Part shown: positions 9,046 to 18,249 of the stretch, one piece after another | Position numbering within the stretch: position 1 is the stretch's first letter | Layout of the letters: the number at the start of each line of letters is the position of its first letter | Made by a program: the position numbers and the translations under genes | Assembly: GCA_031555315.1 (NCBI GenBank) | Contig: JAVBUO010000005.1 | Coordinates: 310,001 to 374,000, forward strand | Reading direction: 5' to 3' | DNA: 64,000 nt | From: JAVBJV01 sp031555315 | GTDB taxonomy: Bacteria; Pseudomonadota; Alphaproteobacteria; Acetobacterales; Acetobacteraceae | The notes under the pieces: generated by a model | Database searches by the model: none | What the model saw: only the letters and a program-made list of their open reading frames with translations | Told to the model about the DNA's origin: nothing

Positions 9046-9950
9046 GCAGCATATCAACAAGACCCGATCTCCATACAGCGCCCGTTTTGCCGGAAATCTT
9101 GCCACCTCCCCGAACGCGTGGGCGACTTATGGGGTTTATCGTACGGCACCCGGCGATTGCCACTGGCGGCAGCTTGTTTCTGTTGATGGTGCTGATTGCT
9201 ATTTTTGCTCCATATCTCGGCACGGTCGACCCGACAGCGATCGCTCCAGCGCGGCGGGTGCGACCGCCATCCGAGCTGAACTGGTTCGGCACCGACAGAC
9301 TCGGGCGCGATTTGTATTCGCGTGTGTTGTATGGCGCGCGCATATCATTGATCATCGGTGTAACGGTTGCTATTTTTGCATCAGCACTCGGATTGGCCGT
9401 CGGCCTGATCGCCGGTTATATCCGTGCTGCCGACGGGGTCGTCATGCGGGTTATGGATGGCCTGATGTCGATCCCGGGAATCCTGCTGGCGATCGCCCTG
9501 ATGGCGCTGACTCGCGGGTCCGTCACCAATGTGATCATCGCGATAACCGTCGTTGAAATTCCGCGTGTGGCCAGGCTTGTGCGAGGAGTAGTGCTTAGCC
9601 TGCGCGAACAGGCTTATATCGAGGCCGCGGTTGCGTCCGGAACAAGGACGCCGAAGATTATTCTGAAGCACATTCTGCCGAACACTCTGGCACCGCTGAT
9701 CGTGCAGGGGACGTTCATCTGTGCCTCTGCAATGATCGTGGAAAGTATCCTGTCGTTCATTGGGGCCGGCACGCCACCGACAATTCCATCCTGGGGGAAT
9801 ATCGTGGCGGAGGGGCGCGCGTTGTGGCAGGTCAAGCCGTATATCATTTTATTTCCGTGCTGTTTTCTGTCTTTGACGGTGTTGGCGGTCAATCTGCTGG
9901 GGGATGGTCTGCGTGATGCGCTGGATCCCCGACTAGCAAAACGGATTTAA
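9042..9950 (+). CDS. ABC importer permease, DppC/OppC type
   Basis: 302 residues if translation begins at the TTG at 9042 that overlaps the previous stop by 4 bases; an ATG at 9129 (MGFIVRHPAIATG) is the alternative and would remove a Pro-rich N-terminal tail of 29 residues. Such tails are common in DppC proteins, and the overlap favours the TTG. Motifs include LNWFGTDRLGRDLYSRVLYG near residue 80 and the coupling loop EAAVASGTRTPKIILKHILP near 193. It pairs with the DppB-like subunit in the cytoplasmic membrane. Confidence 0.92.
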   Translation: MSSISTRPDLHTAPVLPEILPPPRTRGRLMGFIVRHPAIATGGSLFLLMVLIAIFAPYLGTVDPTAIAPARRVRPPSELNWFGTDRLGRDLYSRVLYGARISLIIGVTVAIFASALGLAVGLIAGYIRAADGVVMRVMDGLMSIPGILLAIALMALTRGSVTNVIIAITVVEIPRVARLVRGVVLSLREQAYIEAAVASGTRTPKIILKHILPNTLAPLIVQGTFICASAMIVESILSFIGAGTPPTIPSWGNIVAEGRALWQVKPYIILFPCCFLSLTVLAVNLLGDGLRDALDPRLAKRI

Positions 9951-9953
9951 CCC

Positions 9954-10943
9954 ATGGCCCTCCTCGAAGTTGAAGAACTGCAAACGCACTTCGCGACACC
10001 GGCCGGGATCGTTCGTGCGGTCGATGGCGTTTCGTTCAAGATCGAAGCCGGAGAAACCGTCGCGATTGTAGGTGAGTCTGGCTGCGGAAAATCCGTAACG
10101 TCGATGTCGATTTTGCGGTTGATACCAGAACCTCCGGGAAAAATTGCCGGGCAGATCAGATTCGATGGCCGAAACCTGCTTGATCTTTCGGATGCAGAGA
10201 TGCGTCGAATCCGTGGCGACAGGATCGGTATGATTTTTCAGGAGCCGATGACATCGCTGAACCCGGTGATGACCATTGGCCGGCAGATCGTGGAAACATT
10301 GCGTTTGCATCAGGGGCTATCGGCACGCGCAGCCGCCGAAAAGGCGGTTGAAATGCTCGAGGTCGTCGGTATTCCAGAGCCGCGGCGGCGCGCCAGAGAA
10401 TACCCGCACCAGTTGTCAGGCGGCATGCGGCAACGCGTGATGATTGCAATCGCGTTGGCCTGCAGCCCGAGTCTGCTGATCGCCGACGAGCCGACGACGG
10501 CGCTGGATGTAACCATCCAGGCGCAGATTCTCGGTTTGATGACGGATCTGAAGAACCGTGTCGGTGCGGCCATCATGCTGATCACGCATGACCTTGGCGT
10601 AGTGGCTGAAACGGCCGAACGGGTCGTTGTCATGTACGCGGGCCGCAAGGTCGAAGAGGCGTCCGTTCGTGATATATTTCTCAATCCGCTTCACCCTTAC
10701 ACACAGGGCTTGCAGGGGGCGGTGCCAAGGCTTGGTTCATCGCTGCAGGATACGGAGCGAACCAAACTTTCAGAGATTCCCGGGCTAGTGCCAAGTCTGC
10801 TCAAACCGATCGTCGGGTGCGCTTTTGCAGGGCGCTGCCCGAAGGCCGACGATATCTGCCGCCGAATAGCGCCGGCCATCGACGAGAAAAAACCAGGCCA
10901 TTGGGCGGCTTGCCACTATGCCGCGCGGAGCATGAGCGCATGA
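9954..10943 (+). CDS. ABC importer ATPase, DppD/OppD type
   Basis: 329 residues. It has Walker A GESGCGKSVT near residue 38, Q-loop MIFQEPMTSLNP near 93, signature LSGGMRQRV near 152 and Walker B LLIADEPTTALDV near 168. The C-terminal oligopeptide/dipeptide extension contains the Cys pattern CAFAGRCPKADDIC, which binds a 4Fe-4S cluster in some relatives. It energises the importer together with the following ATPase, whose ATG overlaps its TGA (ATGA at 10940-10943). The start lies 3 bases after the permease stop. Confidence 0.94.
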   Translation: MALLEVEELQTHFATPAGIVRAVDGVSFKIEAGETVAIVGESGCGKSVTSMSILRLIPEPPGKIAGQIRFDGRNLLDLSDAEMRRIRGDRIGMIFQEPMTSLNPVMTIGRQIVETLRLHQGLSARAAAEKAVEMLEVVGIPEPRRRAREYPHQLSGGMRQRVMIAIALACSPSLLIADEPTTALDVTIQAQILGLMTDLKNRVGAAIMLITHDLGVVAETAERVVVMYAGRKVEEASVRDIFLNPLHPYTQGLQGAVPRLGSSLQDTERTKLSEIPGLVPSLLKPIVGCAFAGRCPKADDICRRIAPAIDEKKPGHWAACHYAARSMSA

Positions 10944-11935
10944 GTACGCAGCCATTGTTGCAGGTGAAGGATCTGAAAAAGCATTACCCGATCCGGGCCG
11001 GTTTTCTGGGAGGGGTAAGCGGCTATGTCTATGCGCTGGATGGCATCAGCTTCGACCTGTTTCGTGGAGAGACCCTGTCGATCGTCGGAGAATCCGGCTG
11101 CGGAAAGTCCACGATCGGCAAGACCATCCTGCGCCTGACCGAACCGACAGATGGTGAGGTGTATCTGAACGGGCAGCGCATCGATAATTTGTCCCAGCGC
11201 CGGCTGCGCAGCCTGCGCCGACATATGCAGGTTGTATTTCAGGATCCGTTCTCATCGCTGAGTCCGCGTATGCGGGTGCGTGATATTTTAGCTGAACCGA
11301 TGTTGAATTTTGATCTGGCATCCTCGCGCGCCGATCTGGACGCCAGGATCGAGGCGCTTCTGGAGATGGTGGGGCTGCCGCGTGAGGCAAAAAGCCGCTT
11401 CCCGCACGAGTTTTCCGGTGGGCAGCGTCAGCGTATCGGTATTGCGCGCGCTTTGGCGACGAACGCCGATCTGATCGTTTGCGATGAAGCGGTGTCCGCG
11501 CTTGATGTGTCGGTCAAGGCGCAGATCGTGAACCTCCTGTCGGACCTGCAGGACAAGCTCGGGCTGGCGCTGCTGTTTATCTCGCACGATCTGGCGATCG
11601 TGGAACATCTGACGCATCGCGTCATGGTGATGTATCTCGGCAAAGCGATGGAGATTGCCGACCGGAAAACCCTGTTTTCCTCTCCGCGCCACCCATATAC
11701 GGTGGCCCTCCTGTCTGCCGTTCCGGTTCCAGACCCGACAGTGAAGCGCCAGCGCGTTGTTCTGACCGGTGATGTTCCATCCCCGGTCAATCCACCTGCC
11801 GGCTGCCGGTTTCATACGCGCTGTCCGCTGGCCTACGAGCGCTGTATCAAGGAAGAACCCATTTTGCGCCGGATCGCGGAAGGTCATCAGATCGCCTGCC
11901 ATCTGGATGCTCTGCCGGACTCTTTGCATGCTTGA
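10940..11935 (+). CDS. ABC importer ATPase, DppF/OppF type
   Basis: 331 residues from the ATG at 10940, chosen because it overlaps the upstream TGA by 4 bases and gives the normal N-terminus MSTQPLLQVKDLKKHYPIR. Walker A GESGCGKSTIGK lies near residue 51, the Q-loop VVFQDPFSSLSP near 99, signature FSGGQRQRIG near 158 and Walker B LIVCDEAVSALDV near 174. The C-terminal extension has CRFHTRCPLAYERC, the usual Cys-rich tail. It completes the importer. The hydroxylase genes follow 82 bases later on the same strand. Confidence 0.94.
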   Translation: MSTQPLLQVKDLKKHYPIRAGFLGGVSGYVYALDGISFDLFRGETLSIVGESGCGKSTIGKTILRLTEPTDGEVYLNGQRIDNLSQRRLRSLRRHMQVVFQDPFSSLSPRMRVRDILAEPMLNFDLASSRADLDARIEALLEMVGLPREAKSRFPHEFSGGQRQRIGIARALATNADLIVCDEAVSALDVSVKAQIVNLLSDLQDKLGLALLFISHDLAIVEHLTHRVMVMYLGKAMEIADRKTLFSSPRHPYTVALLSAVPVPDPTVKRQRVVLTGDVPSPVNPPAGCRFHTRCPLAYERCIKEEPILRRIAEGHQIACHLDALPDSLHA

Positions 11936-12017
11936 CCATTGGGTAACGCTGGGATCAAACTCGTTTCGGAAAGAACGGCCGGCAATGCCGTTCTGAAAAC
12001 TGTGATGGGGGGATGCA

Positions 12018-12512
12018 ATGCCGCAGGTCGCGCTGACGGTAAACGGAAAACCGCACACTGTAGATGTCGAAGGCCGGACCCTTCTTGTTGAGCTTTTGCG
12101 CGAGAAACTCGGTCTGACCGGAACGCATGTCGGCTGCGACACCAGCCAGTGTGGGGCCTGTGTCGTCCATGTGAACGGCATGTCGGTGAAGTCGTGTTCG
12201 ATGCTGGCATTGCAGGCCGATGGAGCGCAGGTCGTGACGATAGAAGGGCTGGCCGCGGCGGATGGGACGCTGCACCCGATGCAGGAGATGTTTCGCGAGC
12301 ATCACGCCCTGCAATGCGGGTTCTGCACGCCGGGCATGGTGATGTCGGCGGTGGACCTGGTGAAAAACCACCCTGAAGGGTTGAGCGAACAACAGATCCG
12401 CGAAGGGCTTGAAGGTAATCTCTGCCGGTGCACCGGATATCATAATATCGTGAAAGCGATTGCTGCTGCCTGGCCGCTGATGCATGGCAAGGCGATGCAG
12501 GCTGCCGGGTGA
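12018..12512 (+). CDS. Molybdenum hydroxylase small (2Fe-2S) subunit, CoxS-like
   Basis: 164 residues, normal for the family. The plant-type ferredoxin site CDTSQCGACVVHVNG lies near residues 41-55 with the fourth Cys in KSCSML. The second, helical [2Fe-2S] site is CGFCTPGMV plus GNLCRCTGYHNIV near 100-145. It passes electrons from the molybdopterin subunit to the FAD subunit. Gene order here is small-large-medium, unlike the medium-small-large order of classical CO dehydrogenase. The gene is probably in one unit with the importer upstream and the large subunit 78 bases downstream. Confidence 0.94.
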   Translation: MPQVALTVNGKPHTVDVEGRTLLVELLREKLGLTGTHVGCDTSQCGACVVHVNGMSVKSCSMLALQADGAQVVTIEGLAAADGTLHPMQEMFREHHALQCGFCTPGMVMSAVDLVKNHPEGLSEQQIREGLEGNLCRCTGYHNIVKAIAAAWPLMHGKAMQAAG

Positions 12513-12590
12513 CGAGGTTGGTGTGTACCTCAGGTGATACTTTGGATGTAAAGCCGAATAACGAAACTGTAGGCTGCAAGGGGGACCGTC

Positions 12591-14969
12591 ATGACGTTCG
12601 AAGGAATCGGCGCTGCGGTCAGGCGCAAGGAAGATCAGAGGTTTCTGACCGGATGTGGTCACTATACGGATGATATCAGTCGGCCGAATCAGCTCTACGC
12701 ATATATCCGGCGCAGTGATCGGCCGCATGCGCGTATTGCATCGGTCGACGTCACCGCGGCTGTAGCTGCGGCGGGGGTTGTGGCGGTATTTACCGGCGCC
12801 GATATGGCGAAGGACAATGTCGGTGGTTTGCCGTGCGGCTGGCAGGTGCACAGCAAGGATGGCTCGCCGATGGCTGAACCCTTGCACCCCGTGCTGGCCG
12901 ACACCGTTGTCCGCCATGTCGGTGATCCGATTGCGGTGGTCGTTGCCGAAAGCCTGCAAGGCGCGAAGGATGCCGCGGAACTGTTGGTGATCGACCTTGA
13001 GGACCTGCCGGCAGTCGGCTCGGTCGGGGATGCGCTGGCCGCGGGTGCGCCCAAGGTGCATGACGGTCTGAGCAGCAACCTCTGTTATGATTGGCATATC
13101 GGCGACAAAACGGTCGTCGACGATATTTTCAGTCGTGCCGAACATGTCGTGAGGCTGGAGCTGAGCAACAACCGCCTGATCCCGAACGCTATGGAACCGC
13201 GTGCAGCCTTGGGGGACTTCGATCCCGGCACCGGTGATTACACGTTGTATACGACCAGCCAGAACCCGCATGTCATCCGTATGCTGATGGGCGCTTTCGT
13301 GTTGCACATTCCCGAGCATAAGCTGCGTGTGGTGGCGCCTGATGTCGGTGGTGGTTTCGGTTCGAAAATTTACCACTATGCGGAAGAGGCGATCGTCACC
13401 TGGGCGTCGGCGAAACTGCGCCGTCCGGTCAAGTGGACGGCCGAGCGCACGGAATCCTTCATGTCCGACGCGCATGGGCGCGATCATGTGTCGGTTGCCG
13501 AAATGGCGGTGGACAAGGACGGGACGTTCCTGGCGCTGCGGGTGAGCACGCTGGCAAATATGGGCGCCTATCTGTCGACCTTTGCGCCGGCGATCCCGAC
13601 CTATCTGTATGCGACGTTGCTGGCGGGGGTCTACAAAACACCGGCGATCTACGCCGAAGTGAAGGCAGTGTTCACCCATACCGTGCCGGTCGATGCGTAT
13701 CGCGGTGCGGGCAGGCCGGAAGCGGCATTTTTGCTCGAACGTCTGGTGGACGCCGTGGCGTATGACCTGAAGCTCGACCGTGTTGCCGTGCGCCGGCGCA
13801 ATTTCATCCCCGAGGATGCTTTCCCGTATCAGACCCCGGTGGCCTTGCAATATGACAGTGGAAATTATGTGCGCACGCTGGAAGAAGCGATGAACGCTGC
13901 CGAATGGGGTGGCTTCGAGGACCGGCGTCGCGCCGCGCTGGCCAGAGGAAAGCTGCGCGGCATCGGCATTTCCACCTATCTGGAAGCATGCGGCATAGCG
14001 CCATCGGCACTGGCCGGCAGCCTCGGCGCGCGCGCAGGCCTGTACGAGGTGGCGAACATCCGCATCCATCCGACAGGGAGCGTTAGCGTGTTCACCGGCA
14101 CGCACAGTCATGGCCAGGGGCACGAGACGACACTGGCGCAACTGGTGACGGATATGCTGGGTGTTCCGTTTTCGCAGGTTGAAATCGTGCATGGCGATAC
14201 GGCGCGGATTCCGTTCGGCATGGGGACGTATGGATCGCGCTCGCTGGCGGTCGGCGGGGCGGCAATGGTCAAGGCGATGGACAAGATCATCGCCAAGGCC
14301 AAGCGTATCGCGGGCCATCTGATGGAGGCTGCGGTCGAAGATATCGAATTCAAGGACGGAAAATTCACGGTCGCCGGGACCGACCGATCGCGCACGCTGG
14401 GGGATATTGCGCTGGCGTCCTATGTACCGCACAACTACCCGATTGAAGAACTGGAGCCGGGGCTCGAGGAAACGGCGTTCTACGACCCGAAGAACTTTAC
14501 CTATCCCGGTGGTTGCCATATTGCCGAGGTTGAGATCGACATCGATACCGGCGTAACGCATGTGGTGAATTTCGTGGCGGTGGATGATGTCGGGCGGGTG
14601 GTGAACCCGATGATCGTCGAAGGACAGGTGCAGGGCGGAATCGCACAGGGAATAGGGCAGGCGTTGCTGGAAAGAGCGGTGTATGACGAACACGCCCAGC
14701 TCCTGACCGGTTCGATGATGGACTATACGATGCCGCGCGCCGACGACCTGCCAAACATTCAGGTCGGCACCGAAAGCACGATGTGCACGCATAACCCGCT
14801 GGGCGCCAAAGGGTGTGGAGAGGTCGGCGCGATTGGCTCTCCGCCGGCGGTTATCGGTGCGGTCGTTGATGCGCTGCGTGACTACGGAGTCCGCCACGTG
14901 GATATGCCGGCTTCGGCACAGAAAATCTGGGAAATCATACAGACACACCGCCGGCAGGTTGCGGCATAA
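12591..14969 (+). CDS. Molybdenum hydroxylase large subunit (xanthine dehydrogenase family)
   Basis: 792 residues. The N-terminal a/b-hammerhead domain is followed by two molybdopterin-binding domains: GGGFGSK near residue 253, the active-site loop AYRGAGR near 368, GQGHETT near 507 and the catalytic-Glu motif KGCGEVGAIG near 745. True CO dehydrogenases carry AYRCSFR with a Cu-binding Cys; AYRGAGR instead marks form II and other hydroxylases, so CO is unlikely to be the substrate. It inserts oxygen from water into a C-H bond of an unknown aldehyde or N-heterocycle. No XdhC-like or CoxD-like maturation gene is nearby. Confidence 0.94.
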   Translation: MTFEGIGAAVRRKEDQRFLTGCGHYTDDISRPNQLYAYIRRSDRPHARIASVDVTAAVAAAGVVAVFTGADMAKDNVGGLPCGWQVHSKDGSPMAEPLHPVLADTVVRHVGDPIAVVVAESLQGAKDAAELLVIDLEDLPAVGSVGDALAAGAPKVHDGLSSNLCYDWHIGDKTVVDDIFSRAEHVVRLELSNNRLIPNAMEPRAALGDFDPGTGDYTLYTTSQNPHVIRMLMGAFVLHIPEHKLRVVAPDVGGGFGSKIYHYAEEAIVTWASAKLRRPVKWTAERTESFMSDAHGRDHVSVAEMAVDKDGTFLALRVSTLANMGAYLSTFAPAIPTYLYATLLAGVYKTPAIYAEVKAVFTHTVPVDAYRGAGRPEAAFLLERLVDAVAYDLKLDRVAVRRRNFIPEDAFPYQTPVALQYDSGNYVRTLEEAMNAAEWGGFEDRRRAALARGKLRGIGISTYLEACGIAPSALAGSLGARAGLYEVANIRIHPTGSVSVFTGTHSHGQGHETTLAQLVTDMLGVPFSQVEIVHGDTARIPFGMGTYGSRSLAVGGAAMVKAMDKIIAKAKRIAGHLMEAAVEDIEFKDGKFTVAGTDRSRTLGDIALASYVPHNYPIEELEPGLEETAFYDPKNFTYPGGCHIAEVEIDIDTGVTHVVNFVAVDDVGRVVNPMIVEGQVQGGIAQGIGQALLERAVYDEHAQLLTGSMMDYTMPRADDLPNIQVGTESTMCTHNPLGAKGCGEVGAIGSPPAVIGAVVDALRDYGVRHVDMPASAQKIWEIIQTHRRQVAA

Positions 14970-14980
14970 CGGAGGAAGCA

Positions 14981-15778
14981 ATGTACAATTTTACATATGC
15001 CAAGGTTGCGAGTGTGCCCGATGCCGTCAGGATTCTGGCGGATGACGGAGAAGCAAAATTGATGGCCGGCGGGATGACGCTGATTCCCGTTATGAAGCAG
15101 CGCTTGGCCAAGCCGTCACGGATTCTGGATCTGTCCGGGTTGAAGGAACTGGTTGGAATCACGCGGGCAGGCGATGTGATTACCATCGGTGCGATGACGA
15201 CGCATGCCGCGGTTGCCGCCAGCGCCGAAGTGAAAGCCGCCATCCCGGCGCTTGCCCATCTGGCCGGACACATCGGGGATGAACAGGTGCGCCATCGCGG
15301 CACGATCGGTGGTTCGTTGGCGAATAACGACCCGTCGGCGTGCTACCCATCGGCTGTGCTGGCATTGGGGGCGACGGTGGTGACCAGCAAGCGGCGTATT
15401 CCGGCGGATGAGTATTTTCACGGCATGTTTGCCACCGCTCTGGAGCAGGACGAAATCATCGTGTCGGTCGAGTTCCCGGTACCCGAGAAAGCCGGGTATG
15501 AAAAATTCCCGAACCCTGCTTCACGCTATGCCATGGTCGGCGTTTTTGTGGCGAAAGGACGCGACGGTGCGCGCGTTGCAGTGACGGGGGCGGGCCAGGA
15601 TGGCGTGTTCCGCCATTCCGAGATGGAAAATGCTCTTGGAAAATCCTGGTCGCCTGCATCTCTGGATGGCGTAAGGACATCGGCCGGCGCATTGAACAGC
15701 GACATCCACGCCAGCGCCGAGTACCGTGCCCACCTGGTCGGCGTGATGGCGCGGCGCGCGGTTTCCAGGGCGGGATGA
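14981..15778 (+). CDS. Molybdenum hydroxylase FAD-binding medium subunit, CoxM-like
   Basis: 265 residues. The FAD_binding_5 fold shows the two pyrophosphate-contact motifs AGGMTLIPVMK near residue 30 and TIGGSLANNDPSACYPS near 108, typical of CoxM/HcnB subunits. A CO_deh_flav_C domain occupies the last 100 residues. It takes electrons from the iron-sulfur subunit and reduces the final acceptor. A GGAGG ribosome site lies 6 bases before the ATG, and only 11 bases separate it from the large-subunit stop. The protein is slightly short at its C-terminus compared with the usual 280-290 residues. Confidence 0.93.
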   Translation: MYNFTYAKVASVPDAVRILADDGEAKLMAGGMTLIPVMKQRLAKPSRILDLSGLKELVGITRAGDVITIGAMTTHAAVAASAEVKAAIPALAHLAGHIGDEQVRHRGTIGGSLANNDPSACYPSAVLALGATVVTSKRRIPADEYFHGMFATALEQDEIIVSVEFPVPEKAGYEKFPNPASRYAMVGVFVAKGRDGARVAVTGAGQDGVFRHSEMENALGKSWSPASLDGVRTSAGALNSDIHASAEYRAHLVGVMARRAVSRAG

Positions 15779-15857
15779 TCTGCAAGGGCCGGTAAAGTTT
15801 TGTCTTCTGGCCTGGCGGGCCGGATGCATGTAAGAAGCGCATCTGCCGCTTTCAAAA

Positions 15858-17165
15858 TTGTATATGGTCTACATTCTTGTGAGAAATCCGGTCGAACAGC
15901 CGCCGACATTGTGGGATGAAACAGCGCCGCTACCGCCGGAGACTGGGCCGTTGGCCGGAGATATCCGGGTCGACGTTGCCATCGTGGGCGGCGGCTATAC
16001 CGGTCTGTCGACCGCTTTGCACTGCGCGGAGGCCGGGCTGTCGGTCGCGGTGCTCGAGGCCGGTGTGATCGGAGCGGGTGCTTCCGGGCGCAACAACGGG
16101 CAGGTGATCCCGACCCTGTCGCGGGCCGATCCGGATACGCTGATCGCGGCTCTGGGAGGCGATCAAGGGGAGAGATTCGTCGGATTGATCCGTGATTCCG
16201 CGGCTTTGGTTTTCGATCTTATCCGCCGGCACGGCATACAGGCGGAAGCGGTGCAGAATGGCTGGGTGCAGCCGGCGCATCGCGCATCGCGCATGGCGCT
16301 GGCCGAAAAGCGTGTGCGCATGTGGGGCGAACGTGGCGCGCCGGTCGAACTGCTGGATCGTGCACAGATGTCGCGCCTGCTCGGCACGGAGCACTGGTAC
16401 GGCGGATGGATGAACAGAACGGGCGGGCACGTTAATCCGCTCGGCTATGTGCGTGGCCTGGCGGCGGCGGCACAGAAAGCGGGGGTGCGGGTTTTTACCG
16501 ATACGCCTGCACTTGCGCTGCAGCGCGAAGGTTCGGTCTGGAAGATCGTCACGCCTGCCGGGAATGTACGTGCCTCGCGCATCGTGCTGGCGACGGGCAC
16601 GTATTCGGACGATATGTGGCCGGGTTTACGGCGTACCGTCGTGCCGATCCGGTCATACCAGATGGCAACAGAACCGCTGTCTGCGACAGTGCGGGCGCGC
16701 ATCCTGCCCGGAGGGCAGGCCGTGTCGGATACGCGCAACGATTTGTATTTCTATCGCTTCGATACCGCCGGGCGCCTGGTGACCGGGGGCGCATTGATGC
16801 TGTCGATCGGATGGGAGAATCGGATCAGGGCGCGCATCGCTGCGCGCGTGCAGAGCGTGTTTCCCCAGGCCGGCCGTGTGACGTTTCCACAGGCGTGGTG
16901 GGGGTATGTCGGGATCACCAAAGATCGCATGCCGCATGTTCACGAACTGGCGCCGGGAGTTCTGGCCTGGATCGGATGCAATGGGCGCGGCCTTGCTCTG
17001 GGGACTGCAATCGGCAAGGAGATGGCGGCGGTTTGTGCGGGAAGGCGCCTTGAAGACAGCGCGCTCCCGATCAGCAGGATGAAACCGATTGCCGCGCACG
17101 GGCTGGTTGCACGCTTCGCACCGGTTGCACTTGCATATTACCGTACCTGGGACCAGCGCGATTAG
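15858..17165 (+). CDS. FAD-dependent amine oxidase of the DAO family (PuuB-like)
   Basis: 435 residues. A Rossmann FAD motif (VDVAIVGGGYTGLSTALHCA) begins near residue 36, followed by the family segment GASGRNNGQVIP near 74, and LATGTYSDDMWPGL near 236. The C-terminal GYVGITKDRMPHVHEL and WIGCNGRGLALGTAIGKEMA are typical of gamma-glutamylputrescine oxidases and related secondary-amine oxidases. Such enzymes oxidise an amine to an aldehyde or ketone with release of ammonia and H2O2. Being last in the importer/hydroxylase unit, it probably acts on the same imported nitrogen compound. Exact substrate unknown; a sarcosine-type oxidase is an alternative. Confidence 0.88.
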   Translation: MYMVYILVRNPVEQPPTLWDETAPLPPETGPLAGDIRVDVAIVGGGYTGLSTALHCAEAGLSVAVLEAGVIGAGASGRNNGQVIPTLSRADPDTLIAALGGDQGERFVGLIRDSAALVFDLIRRHGIQAEAVQNGWVQPAHRASRMALAEKRVRMWGERGAPVELLDRAQMSRLLGTEHWYGGWMNRTGGHVNPLGYVRGLAAAAQKAGVRVFTDTPALALQREGSVWKIVTPAGNVRASRIVLATGTYSDDMWPGLRRTVVPIRSYQMATEPLSATVRARILPGGQAVSDTRNDLYFYRFDTAGRLVTGGALMLSIGWENRIRARIAARVQSVFPQAGRVTFPQAWWGYVGITKDRMPHVHELAPGVLAWIGCNGRGLALGTAIGKEMAAVCAGRRLEDSALPISRMKPIAAHGLVARFAPVALAYYRTWDQRD

Positions 17166-17251
17166 CGCATAGTCCCAGGTCGGGTAGGCAGGCGCGTGGT
17201 GTGCAGGCATCAGAAACGCCTGGGTGAGTAGCTAAAATGCTGTGATGCGCC

Positions 17252-17962
17252 TCAAGAAATTTCACCTATAGTTGATAGAGCGCGCGAAAAAGAATCGATA
17301 TGTGCGACCATGGCGGCAGAAACGTTCTGCGCGTCACGCTGTTGCAGGTAATGCAGGATGCTGATGTGTTCTTGCAGGATGTCGTCGAGATGAACACCAA
17401 GCGACAGCGCCAGCGCCCAGAATCTGGACGAGCGATCGTGCACGCTTTTGATGATTTGCGCCAAAGCGCGATTGCGTGAAGCCGTGGCGATCAGGGCGTG
17501 AAAATTGCGATCCAGCATGATCAGATTGATCAGGTTGTCGCGCTTCGCTTCACGCATGATGGCGAGGTTGGCGTTCAGATGTTCAAGCTCGGCCTGGGTG
17601 ATGCGTTCTGCAGCCAAGGCGGCACCCGTCGGTTCGTTGATGCGCCGCACCGCCATCAGTTCGAGAAAGTCATTCATGGAAAGCGGTTTCACCAGCACGC
17701 CTTTGCGCGGGACGACACTGACCAGCCCTTCATGCATCAATCGGTGCAAGGCGTGATGCACAGGGCTGCGACTCAACCGGAGTTCGGCGCAGATCGCAGT
17801 TTCGTTCAAGTAAGAGCCTGGCTGCAGACGTAAAGTGATGATGGCCGCCTTTAACTGTTCGTATGCCAACTGGTTCTGTGGCAGACGCTTCATTGTGCTG
17901 CTGTGGCTGGAATTTTTATTTTCAGGTTCTGTGAAAGTAAAGCGCGTCATACGGTAAATCAT
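17252..17962 (-). CDS. GntR-family transcriptional regulator with FCD domain
   Basis: 236 residues from the first ATG; a start at 17893 (MKRLPQNQLAYEQLK) would remove 23 Ser/Thr/Asn-rich residues and fits the usual family N-terminus, so the start is uncertain. The winged helix-turn-helix is clear (NETAICAELRLSRSPVHHAL near residues 55-75), and the C-terminal FCD ligand domain spans about 95-225, with metal-site candidates in the HxxF and DxxH positions. It converges on the amine oxidase gene and is the only regulator near the importer/hydroxylase/oxidase set, so it probably senses an intermediate of that pathway. Confidence 0.88.
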   Translation of the reverse strand: MIYRMTRFTFTEPENKNSSHSSTMKRLPQNQLAYEQLKAAIITLRLQPGSYLNETAICAELRLSRSPVHHALHRLMHEGLVSVVPRKGVLVKPLSMNDFLELMAVRRINEPTGAALAAERITQAELEHLNANLAIMREAKRDNLINLIMLDRNFHALIATASRNRALAQIIKSVHDRSSRFWALALSLGVHLDDILQEHISILHYLQQRDAQNVSAAMVAHIDSFSRALSTIGEIS

Positions 17963-18249
17963 ACAGCAGGAAATGTGGTATTAGCATAGTTTATATTGCA
18001 AAAACAATTGTGAAATTTCACACCTCTGCTGCCGTTTTTTCCGAAATATCAGTTATCAAAAGAAGGGGGGATGTTTTTTAGACACGTTAGAAATCAGAAA
18101 ATAGCTTCTGCAGGCTTGTTTATATTTGATTTGCGGAAGATTTTATTGTATTGAAATGCTCATCAAATAGAAACTGTTGTGAATTCAGAAAGAAAAATAC
18201 AAATATTAAATTCCAGTAAATAGATAAGAATAATACTTATTTTTAGTTA
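17963..18249. other. AT-rich intergenic spacer upstream of the cydDC region
   Basis: This stretch is far more AT-rich than anything around it and has no open frame with coding character. It must hold the GntR promoter (leftward) and probably the promoter of the rightward cydDC unit. I saw no convincing 14-base Fnr palindrome; the nearest candidate, around 18151-18166, has the wrong spacing. Confidence 0.5.

Noticed and set aside
11955..14981. Open frame of 1008 codons on the minus strand opposite the molybdenum hydroxylase large subunit
   Set aside because: It is an antisense shadow of a GC-rich gene whose plus-strand frame has full family motifs; the antisense translation is Arg/His-rich with no recognisable domain.
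12018..15778. Aerobic CO dehydrogenase (coxMSL)
   Set aside because: The active-site loop is AYRGAGR, not the AYRCSFR of true CO dehydrogenase, and the gene order and missing accessory genes also differ.
18151..18166. Fnr-like palindrome in the AT-rich gap before cydD
   Set aside because: The half-sites are TTGA and TCAA but the spacing is 8 instead of 6, and flanks do not match.
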